Source: Candidatus Avoscillospira stercoripullorum (GTDB taxonomy: Bacteria > Bacillota > Clostridia > Oscillospirales > Oscillospiraceae). From it: a stretch of DNA of 20,490 nucleotides. The stretch covers positions 1 through 20,490 of the forward strand of contig DVGD01000103.1 in assembly GCA_018712905.1 (NCBI GenBank). The letters are read 5' to 3'. Below, piece after piece: positions 14,292-20,490 of the stretch. The notes beneath the pieces are model-generated. The model saw only the letters and a list, made by a program, of their open reading frames with translations. It did no database searches and was not told the DNA's origin. Each line of letters starts with the position of its first letter. Position 1 is the first letter of the stretch. A program made the translations under genes and the position numbers.

Positions 14292-17243
14292 TTATCCAAT
14301 CAGGTAGGCGTAGTTGTGGAGCACCGTGAGGATCATGGTCTCCACCGCCGGGTCGAGGTCATTGGGCTTGCTCAGATCCACTTCGGAGACGGCACCGCCG
14401 ACACGCACAAGCACCTTCTCACCGCCCAGGGGCAGGAAGCCGGTGTTCTCGGTGGATTCCTCGAAGCCAGCCCGGTCATGGAAGAGGGTGAACTTCTCCT
14501 TGTAGGGCTTGGAATCGTAGGGGCAGAAGACCAGGCAGTTGCCGCACTCGTTGCACATCTGATCCACATGGAGAATCTGGTGCCGTCCGTCGGGCAGTGC
14601 GATGGCCACATTGGCGCGGTTGGGGCAGACATCCACACAGCACTGGCAGACCACATTGCAGCTCAGGCACCGGTCGCCCTCGCACTTACTGGAGAGGCAC
14701 AGCACACCCTTGCGGGCGATGGCCTCCTCCCGGGTGGCGTGGGCAGCGTCTGGTATATATGCCTCGTGGGCTTCGCCCAGGACTGCCGCGGCAAAGGCCG
14801 TGGCATCGGCAATGCCCTCGACCACCGTGGCGGGGCCGCGGAAGCAGTCGCCGGCGGTGTAAACGCCCTCCACATTGGTCTTGAGATCGGGCAGTCCCTT
14901 GGCGTCCAGCTGGACACCTGCTGCCTCAAAGACCGCGGGATCCACCTTCTCGCCCACGGCGGAGACGACCACGTCGCAGTCGATCTCCACGGTCTCGTCG
15001 GTTTCCACCGGGCGGCGGCGGCCGGAGGCGTCGGGCTCGCCCAAGACCATTTTCTTACACAGGAGCTTGCCGTTTTCCTGCTTCACCGGCGCGGCCAGCT
15101 CCAGGAAGTTGACGCCGTCGTCCATGGCCAGCTCCAGCTCCTCGGCGTCGGCCGGCATATACTTGCGGGTGCGGCGATAGACAATGGTGGAGGACTTGGC
15201 ACCGGCGCGCAGGGCTGCCCGGGCAGCGTCCATGGCGGTGTTGCCGCCGCCCACCACGGCCACGTGCCCCAGCTCCAGGCCGGAAAGTCCCTTGATGGCC
15301 TTGAGCCAGCCGATGACCGGCTGGACATTGCCGGGAATGTCGAGACGGCCGGGCTTCCAGGCGCCCACGGCCAGGAGGATATGGGTATAGCCCTGAGCCT
15401 TCAGGTCAGGCACGGAGGGTGCTTCGGTATTGAGGCGGACGTCCACGCCCAGCTTGTAGAGCATGGCGGCGTCCTTGTCCATGGCCTCGTCGGAGATGCG
15501 GAAGGCCGGGATCACCTGGCGGACGATGCCGCCTAGCTGATCCTCCTTCTCAAAGAGGGTGACGGCCACGCCCTCCCGCGCCAGGAGGTGCGCCGCGGCC
15601 ATGCCGGTGGGGCCGCCGCCGACGATGGCCACCTTGATCCCAGCCTTGGGGGCGGCGGGCGCCAGGGTGGGCAGCACCGCGTCATAGCCCCGCTCGGCGG
15701 CCACCAGCTTGGTGGCGCGAATCTGCACGGAGCGCTCATAGAAGTTTCTCGTGCACTTGTCCATGCAGTGGTGGGCGCAGATGGTACCGGTGATAAAGGG
15801 CAGGGGGTTCTTCTCCAAAATCACCCGCAGAGCAGCCTCGTATTCGCCCTGACGGCAGAGCTCGATATACTCGGGGATATCCTGACCAATGGGGCAGCCG
15901 CCCTTACAGGGCGCCGTGCCGCAGTCAAAGAGAGGCACCTTCTCATAGAGCTTCCGCCGGGGCAAGGGCTTGACGGCCTTCTGGTGGAGGGGATCCCGGC
16001 GAGCTTCCAAAGAAAGCGCCGAGAGAGCCACGGTATCCACCTTTGTAAAGGGCTTGAAGGGAAGCTTCTCCAGCTTCTCGCCGATCTGCTGGAAGCGCTG
16101 ATAGCCGCCGGGCTTTAGCTCCGTGGTGGCCATGGTAATGGGCCAGATATGGCAGGAGAAGATCTTGTCGATGTTAAAGAAGTCGGCGCCGCCGGAGTAG
16201 CTCAATCGCAGCTTGCCGTCAAATTCCTTGGCGATGCGGTTGGCCATCTCAATGGTCAGCGGGAAGAGGGACTTGCCCGCCATGTACATCTCCTCGGAGG
16301 GAAGCTCGTTTTGCTTCACGTCCACAGGGAAGGTGTTGGAGAGCTTGAGGCCAAACTCCAGGCCGTTCTCCTGCGCCAGCGCCAGCAGGCGGCGGAACAT
16401 GGGAATGGCGTCGACATACTGGAGATCGTCGTTGAAGTGGAACTCGCCGAACTGGATATAGTCATAGCCCATGGAGTCCAGGATGGATCGGGCAGACTCA
16501 TAACCCAGAATGGTGGGATTACATTTGACGAAGGTGTGAAGGTGCTTTTCCTTGATTAAGTAGGAGGCAATGGCCTCGATCTCCGAGGGCGGGCAGCCAT
16601 GAAGGGTGGAGACGGTGACGGAGTTGGAGATCTGGCTGGACAGGCCGTCGATAAACTCGGCCTCGCCGGGATAGAGCCGCCGGAGGACGGCCTTGCACTC
16701 GCTGTAGATGGGAGCTTCGGAGGCGTCCATCATTTCGGTGATGAACTTGTTGACCTTCTCGCCCTTGATGCCGGCCAGGTCATAGCCCACGGACATGTTA
16801 AAGACGAAGCCGTCGGGGTCGCCCAGGCCATAGACCTTGGCCAGGATCTTTAGGGCAAACCAGGCCTTGACATACTCCTCATAGGCCTCGGGGACATAGA
16901 GCTCCGTGGACCACTCGCAGTTATAGCACTCGTCCTCGGCCAGGATGCACGGGCGGTTGACGCAGGCGGCCAGCTCCGCGCCGTCCATCTTCTGGACGGT
17001 TTTCAGCTCAAAGAATCGCGCGCCGGCAAAGTAGGCGGCGATGATGTTCTGCGCCAGCTGGGTATTGGGGCCGGCGGCGGGGCCAAAGGGCGTCTCGATA
17101 TACTCCCCGCCAAAGATCGGCAGCTTCTTCTCCCCTGCAAAGTAGGGACGGTGGACGCCGAAGGCGGTGCCCTCCCGCTGAAGCTCCGTGGCCAGCCAGT
17201 TCATCAGCTGGGCAAAGGGAATGGGAATCATCCGTTCACTCAT
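14292..17243 (-). CDS. ygfK: YgfK-type Fe-S flavoprotein oxidoreductase (annotated putative selenate reductase)
   Basis: A 983-residue cytoplasmic multi-cofactor enzyme. Residues 1-430 resemble a dihydroorotate-dehydrogenase-type TIM barrel (AAGPNTQLAQN, GARFFELKTV). Residues 435-510 carry the GltD-like Fe-S ligands CxxxxCxxxCP (C441, C446, C450) and CxxxCxxxC (C489, C493, C497). An FAD fold follows with GGGPTGMAAAH (542-552), a nucleotide fold GGGNTAMDAAR (665-675) and a closing YTAGD site near 795. The C-terminus holds two [4Fe-4S] motifs, C859xxC862xxxC866xxC869xxxCP and C897xxC900xxC903xxxCP. In anaerobes ygfK belongs to the purine/urate catabolic gene set; the true electron acceptor is unsettled. 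It begins 14 nt after ssnA. Confidence 0.93.
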   Translation of the reverse strand: MSERMIPIPFAQLMNWLATELQREGTAFGVHRPYFAGEKKLPIFGGEYIETPFGPAAGPNTQLAQNIIAAYFAGARFFELKTVQKMDGAELAACVNRPCILAEDECYNCEWSTELYVPEAYEEYVKAWFALKILAKVYGLGDPDGFVFNMSVGYDLAGIKGEKVNKFITEMMDASEAPIYSECKAVLRRLYPGEAEFIDGLSSQISNSVTVSTLHGCPPSEIEAIASYLIKEKHLHTFVKCNPTILGYESARSILDSMGYDYIQFGEFHFNDDLQYVDAIPMFRRLLALAQENGLEFGLKLSNTFPVDVKQNELPSEEMYMAGKSLFPLTIEMANRIAKEFDGKLRLSYSGGADFFNIDKIFSCHIWPITMATTELKPGGYQRFQQIGEKLEKLPFKPFTKVDTVALSALSLEARRDPLHQKAVKPLPRRKLYEKVPLFDCGTAPCKGGCPIGQDIPEYIELCRQGEYEAALRVILEKNPLPFITGTICAHHCMDKCTRNFYERSVQIRATKLVAAERGYDAVLPTLAPAAPKAGIKVAIVGGGPTGMAAAHLLAREGVAVTLFEKEDQLGGIVRQVIPAFRISDEAMDKDAAMLYKLGVDVRLNTEAPSVPDLKAQGYTHILLAVGAWKPGRLDIPGNVQPVIGWLKAIKGLSGLELGHVAVVGGGNTAMDAARAALRAGAKSSTIVYRRTRKYMPADAEELELAMDDGVNFLELAAPVKQENGKLLCKKMVLGEPDASGRRRPVETDETVEIDCDVVVSAVGEKVDPAVFEAAGVQLDAKGLPDLKTNVEGVYTAGDCFRGPATVVEGIADATAFAAAVLGEAHEAYIPDAAHATREEAIARKGVLCLSSKCEGDRCLSCNVVCQCCVDVCPNRANVAIALPDGRHQILHVDQMCNECGNCLVFCPYDSKPYKEKFTLFHDRAGFEESTENTGFLPLGGEKVLVRVGGAVSEVDLSKPNDLDPAVETMILTVLHNYAYLIG

Positions 17244-17257
17244 CTTGTTCTGCCTCC

Positions 17258-18598
17258 TTAATATTCACAGTGGTTGAGGGCGCCCCAGAGCTTCTTGGCC
17301 TCCTCGAGAATGTGGGCGTTGACGGCCTCCTCGTCGATGCCCTGGAGCTCCCGGTCGAGCATCAGGACTTTGCCGTTGCCGATGGTGGTCTGGCACTGGC
17401 GGCCGGTCATGCCGAAGATCATGTGGCCGTCGATGTTGGCATCGGAGAAGGGGGTGAAGGGCTTATAATCCATGACGATGATGTCGGCGGCGGCGCCGGC
17501 CTTGAGGACGCCCAGCTCGTCGGGGAAGTACCGCGCGCCGATCTTGGCGTTGTTTTTAAAGAGCATGTCCGTGACCTCGCACCAGGCCACGTTGGGCATG
17601 CAGGCATTGGAGCGCTGGGAGCAAAGGGCAACCTTGAGGGATTCGAGCATGTCGTTGGTATAGGCGTCGGTGCCCATGCCCAGGAGGATGCCGTTTTTAT
17701 AAAGCGGCAGCACCGGGCAGATGCCCACGGCGTTGCCCATGTTGGATTCGGGGTTGTTGACCACCATGGTGTCGGTTTCCTTGATGATCTCAATCTCGGC
17801 GGTGTTCACATGGATGCAGTGGCCAAGGATGGTCTTGGGGCCGAGAATGCCGTGATCCTGGAGGCGCTGCACCGGGCGGCGGCCATAGTTTAAAAGACTG
17901 TCGTAGACATCGTTCATGCCCTCGGACACGTGGATGTGGTAGCCGGTGCGGCCATTGTTGGCTTCCACCATGCGGTCGAAGGTTTTATCCGAAATGGTGA
18001 AGAGGGCGTGGCCGCCGAACATGGCTTTGAGCATGGGGTCGTTCTCTTGTTCGCAGTAGGTGATAAAGTCGGCGTTTTCCTGGATGGCCTGGAGGCACTT
18101 CTCCTCGCCGTCCCGGTCGGAAACCTCGTAGCACAGGCAGGAGCGGATGCCAAACTCCTTGGCGGACTTGGCAATCTCAAAGAGAGAGCCGGGAATCTCG
18201 CAGTAGGAGGCGTGGTGGTCGAAGATGGTGGTGACACCCTGCTTGATGCAGTCGATGTAGAGGGCGTCGGCGGAGGCCTTGGTGCCCTTCAAGGTGAGCT
18301 TGCGGTCAATGGCCCACCAGGTGCCGTCCAGGACTTCATAAAAGTTGGTGGGGTTGTTGCCCACGATGCTGAGGCCTCTGGCCAGGGCGGAATAGATGTG
18401 GGTATGAGCGTTGATGAAGGCGGGCATGATGACGCCGCCCTTGGCGTCAATACGCTTGGCGTCAGGATATTTGGCAAGCAGGGCGGCTTCCTCCCCCACC
18501 TCGACGATTTTCGTGCCCTCGAAGGCCACGGCGCCCTTCTCAAAATAGGGCTGCAGCGGATCGCGGGTAATAAGACGGCCATTGTATAGAACTTGCAT
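17258..18598 (-). CDS. ssnA: SsnA-type amidohydrolase (putative metal-dependent aminohydrolase)
   Basis: A 446-residue member of the cytosine/guanine-deaminase-like amidohydrolases. In numbering that begins one residue later than the longest frame, metal ligands are H65 and H67 (AHTH), H223 (HIHVSEG) and D311 (GTDAYTN), with a further His near 260 (GHCIH); all are intact. It presumably hydrolyses an amidine or amide of a purine-derived ring compound; the exact substrate is unproven. ATG at 18598 is chosen over TTG at 18601 because GGAGG stands 7 nt upstream of the ATG, against 4 nt for the TTG. First gene of a two-gene operon with ygfK, behind a structured leader. Confidence 0.92.
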   Translation of the reverse strand: MQVLYNGRLITRDPLQPYFEKGAVAFEGTKIVEVGEEAALLAKYPDAKRIDAKGGVIMPAFINAHTHIYSALARGLSIVGNNPTNFYEVLDGTWWAIDRKLTLKGTKASADALYIDCIKQGVTTIFDHHASYCEIPGSLFEIAKSAKEFGIRSCLCYEVSDRDGEEKCLQAIQENADFITYCEQENDPMLKAMFGGHALFTISDKTFDRMVEANNGRTGYHIHVSEGMNDVYDSLLNYGRRPVQRLQDHGILGPKTILGHCIHVNTAEIEIIKETDTMVVNNPESNMGNAVGICPVLPLYKNGILLGMGTDAYTNDMLESLKVALCSQRSNACMPNVAWCEVTDMLFKNNAKIGARYFPDELGVLKAGAAADIIVMDYKPFTPFSDANIDGHMIFGMTGRQCQTTIGNGKVLMLDRELQGIDEEAVNAHILEEAKKLWGALNHCEY

Positions 18599-18737
18599 CA
18601 AAATTCCTCCTTTGATGGATCACCCGGTATGAAAAAAGTGCATCAGAGACTTTCGTATCTGATACACTCGATAAAACCGAGTGATAGTTGCAGCCCGTGT
18701 GCGAAACACTTCCTTACAGCTACCAATCTTTGATTGT
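18599..18737 (-). promoter_or_regulatory. Structured ssnA-ygfK leader RNA (riboswitch/attenuator candidate)
   Basis: About 140 nt from the predicted start to the ATG. The 5' half folds as a 10-position stem, GGTAGCTGTA (18724-18715) with TGCAACTATC (18692-18683), one mismatch. It encloses an asymmetric purine-rich internal loop and a GTGT-TTCGC-ACAC hairpin (18709-18697). A CACTCG/CGAGTG hairpin (18683-18665) adjoins it and shares one base with the first stem. A terminator-like hairpin follows. It matches no riboswitch class I can recall, including purine, ykkC, preQ1, THF and ZTP types. Confidence 0.5.
18632..18665 (-). terminator. Terminator-like hairpin within the ssnA leader
   Basis: On the minus strand GTATCAGA (18665-18658) pairs with TCTGATGC (18647-18640, one G-U pair) around a 10-nt loop, and TTTTTT follows two bases later. 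The stem is only moderately stable. It sits 34 nt before the ssnA ATG and would end transcription unless the upstream leader folds differently. It shares base 18665 with the preceding hairpin, so the two compete at their edge. Confidence 0.5.
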
Positions 18738-18743
18738 AGTTTC

Positions 18744-18772
18744 ATTGTAGCGCAATGCACAAAAAATTGCAA
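18744..18772 (-). promoter_or_regulatory. ssnA-ygfK promoter
   Basis: Minus-strand TTGCAA (18772-18767) and TACAAT (18749-18744) with an ideal 17-nt spacer. The start is near 18737. This is the best-matching promoter in the window along with 1414-1442. Confidence 0.7.
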
Positions 18773-18828
18773 GGGTATCTCTCAATTTTTTTAGAGTTTT
18801 CTCGTGGGACGAAGATTCGAGTGCTCCC

Positions 18829-20490
18829 CTACGGATGGAGCTGCGTCCACACCAGCGCGCCATTGCGGCCACTGAGGGAGACGGCATACTGCTGCGCCGT
18901 CCCCGCGCCGTCGGTGAAGGAGAGAACATAGGTGGTCATATCCCCATAAAAAACCACGGCCGCCATCAACGGCTTTTCAAGCGTTTCCCATGTGCCAAGG
19001 GGTTCCAGCGCATCGTCGCCTAAATAGCTTGCCTGAGACAGCGTCACATCGGTGATGGGTTCCAGGGGCGTGAACAGCAGGTAAGAGGTAAACTCCGATT
19101 CCTCCGCCACAAACTCCTCATAAGCGCCGGTACCCAGGAGGGCGGGGTCGGCATAGGAAACCGTCACCGGCGGCTGAGTCTCCACCGGCTCCAGCGCCCG
19201 ATCCAGGTCAATCCAGCCCAGGCCGGACTTGAGCTTGCCCCAGCGGTTTCCCTCGCTGTCGGTCTGCTCCTCCACGATGGTATAGACTCCCGGCTCGGCG
19301 ATGGTGGTGACATAGCCGAAGTCATAGCCAGCGCCGCCGAATACCTGCACGTCGGTGCGGGAGAGATAGAGAAGATACGGCGGCTCGCCCGCCAGAAATG
19401 CCTCCAGGTCGCCGGTGCGCAGATCGATATACGCCGCCTCCCCGGCGGAAAAATGGGCGTACATGGGCAAATCCTCTGCATTGGGAAGCCCGCCGCCCAC
19501 CGCCAGGGTGTAGCCGCCATCCACTTCGAAGATCCGAATGTAGAGCCCGGAGCCCGTCTCGGTATAAGCAAAGTCCTCCAGGTCGCCCCAGGTGAGCGCC
19601 TCGCCCTTTTCTGCCAGCGCCCGCACATCCTCCAGGGACATGATGTGCTCCGACGCAGTCCGGCTCTTTCCTTCTGCCATGTGCATGAGGTAGGCGATAA
19701 AATCTCCATCCTCGATTCGGTAATAGACGCCGTCCACCAGCATCCCGGCGTGGGTACCTTCGGTGTCAAAGACGCTTAAGGTATAGCCCTTCCCTGCCTC
19801 GTCCGTGATGGACATGGTATAAAGGGGCGTAAAGCCCTGGTAGCTGTCCATGACGCCCCCCAGGTCGAGATCTTTCAGGCGGCTTTGCAGCTCGGAAAGC
19901 TCCGCGGGACTGAGGTCGTAGCCCTGTTCCGCCGGGATGTTCCAGACCTCTGCAGCCGTAACCGTGATTTTTCCCAGGGGCGACGGCGGCGTGGTGAGGA
20001 AGCAAATGGCCGTCACCAGGCAGGCCGCCACCGCAACTACCAGAATCCAAAGGGCGCTCTTCCGGTAGGACAGCACGGCCTTGACCCGGGTTCTGACGCC
20101 CACCTCGCCAAAGGACAGCGGGCAGGCGGCAAGGTGCCCGGTGGTGCTGCATTGGAGCAGCGTCTGGGAATAGTCCGCCCGCCGGGCGGGAGAGAGCTTC
20201 CCAATCACCGCTTCGTCGCAGGCCAGCTCCAAATCCCGGCACAACAGAACGTAGGCCACCCACACCAGGGGTTGAAACCAGTAGACCGCCAGGAGCAAAT
20301 ACCCCAGGGGCTTCCACCAGTGATCCCGGCGGCGGAGGTGCGCCTGCTCGTGGGCGATGACCAGCTCCGCCTGATCTGCCGCCAGGTCGAAGGGCAGGAG
20401 GATTTTCGGCCGGAACAGCCCCAGCACAAAGGGCGAGGAAACTGCCTCGCTCCCGTAGAGGTTTTCCCCCAGTCGTACCGCCGTGGCGGT
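18829..20490 (-). CDS. M56-family (BlaR1/MecR1-type) metallopeptidase, 5' truncated by the window edge
   Basis: The frame is open to the last base of the window; 553 residues are visible and the N-terminal membrane part is missing. SSPFVLGLFRPKILLP leads into the zinc motif HEQAHLRRRDHW (HExxH at visible residues 47-51) and ELACDEAV with the third ligand Glu. Helices at about 63-83 and 144-168 flank the cytoplasmic loop. The remaining ~380 residues, predicted extracytoplasmic, contain a probable SH3-like segment (TIVEEQTDSEGNRWGKLKSG). Not a penicillin-sensor domain, so the signal is unknown. Such proteins usually cleave a BlaI-type repressor encoded just upstream, which would lie past 20490. 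Confidence 0.9.
   Translation of the reverse strand, partial: TATAVRLGENLYGSEAVSSPFVLGLFRPKILLPFDLAADQAELVIAHEQAHLRRRDHWWKPLGYLLLAVYWFQPLVWVAYVLLCRDLELACDEAVIGKLSPARRADYSQTLLQCSTTGHLAACPLSFGEVGVRTRVKAVLSYRKSALWILVVAVAACLVTAICFLTTPPSPLGKITVTAAEVWNIPAEQGYDLSPAELSELQSRLKDLDLGGVMDSYQGFTPLYTMSITDEAGKGYTLSVFDTEGTHAGMLVDGVYYRIEDGDFIAYLMHMAEGKSRTASEHIMSLEDVRALAEKGEALTWGDLEDFAYTETGSGLYIRIFEVDGGYTLAVGGGLPNAEDLPMYAHFSAGEAAYIDLRTGDLEAFLAGEPPYLLYLSRTDVQVFGGAGYDFGYVTTIAEPGVYTIVEEQTDSEGNRWGKLKSGLGWIDLDRALEPVETQPPVTVSYADPALLGTGAYEEFVAEESEFTSYLLFTPLEPITDVTLSQASYLGDDALEPLGTWETLEKPLMAAVVFYGDMTTYVLSFTDGAGTAQQYAVSLSGRNGALVWTQLHP

Noticed and set aside
14124..15536. Plus-strand open frame of 470 codons
   Set aside because: It starts in the terminator and repeat D and then runs antisense to ygfK; low-complexity Gly/His/Leu composition, no recognisable domain.
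18665..18724. ssnA leader as a guanine/adenine riboswitch
   Set aside because: The expected three-way junction with the conserved TATA and CCNTAA-type loop elements is not present.
1..20490. CRISPR array, tRNA or rRNA genes, IS transposase, toxin-antitoxin or biosynthetic cluster
   Set aside because: No regular spaced repeats, tRNA-like cloverleaf, rRNA sequence, transposase motif or such gene pair was seen in any region.

Overview
The window looks like a piece of a chromosome from a GC-rich gut-type Clostridia (Firmicutes), most like the Oscillospiraceae/Ruminococcaceae. The evidence is the gene families: an HAAS-prefixed DUF4097 protein, a DUF5711 protein, a DUF1292 protein, an M56 antirepressor-type protease, a ClpE-like unfoldase, the ecfA1-ecfA2-ecfT-truA block, a Firmicutes-type 6S RNA, and purine-cluster ssnA/ygfK genes. 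Strong GGAGG ribosome binding sites and low-GC spacers against GC-rich genes fit too. No species can be named from the sequence alone. Nothing points to a phage, plasmid, IS transposase or CRISPR array.

Layout. (1) 1-1218: end of an upstream gene (possibly PadR) and a membrane-anchored DUF4097 protein, plus strand. (2) 1219-1523: a hairpin, a 163-bp structured repeat (element A), and two back-to-back promoters. (3) 1524-2408: a LysR regulator, meeting clpE (4782-2464, minus) at a shared bidirectional terminator. (4) 13083-4897, minus: a long co-directional run of class A PBP, SAM methyltransferase, ecfA1, ecfA2, ecfT, truA and a DUF5711 protein. Most joints are overlaps or gaps under 20 nt, except two that are filled by repeats: element C (8681-8841) between ecfA1 and ecfA2, and element B (6826-6988, same family as A) between ecfT and truA. 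(5) 13213-14155, plus: a striking hairpin, a small secreted BofC_C-like protein, a DUF1292 protein, a 6S RNA and a terminator. (6) 14185-18772, minus: a third type of palindromic repeat (element D), then ygfK and ssnA behind a promoter and a structured leader of about 140 nt with its own terminator-like hairpin. (7) 18829-20490, minus: an M56 protease lacking its N-terminus because the window ends.

How they work together. The PBP-to-DUF5711 run joins cell-wall synthesis, the energising module of a vitamin/metal ECF transporter (no substrate-binding S component is present) and tRNA modification. This extends the known Firmicutes ecfA1-ecfA2-ecfT-truA order. ssnA-ygfK encode an amidohydrolase and a multi-cofactor Fe-S flavoprotein, belonging to the purine/urate catabolic set of anaerobes; here they stand alone, without xdh or yge partners.

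Most unusual points: the A/B repeat pair has at least three base-pair positions that changed in a compensatory way; all four palindromic repeats begin within 5-22 nt of a stop codon; a near-consensus minus-strand promoter fires into element A; and the ssnA leader has the architecture of a riboswitch or attenuator that I cannot assign to a known class.
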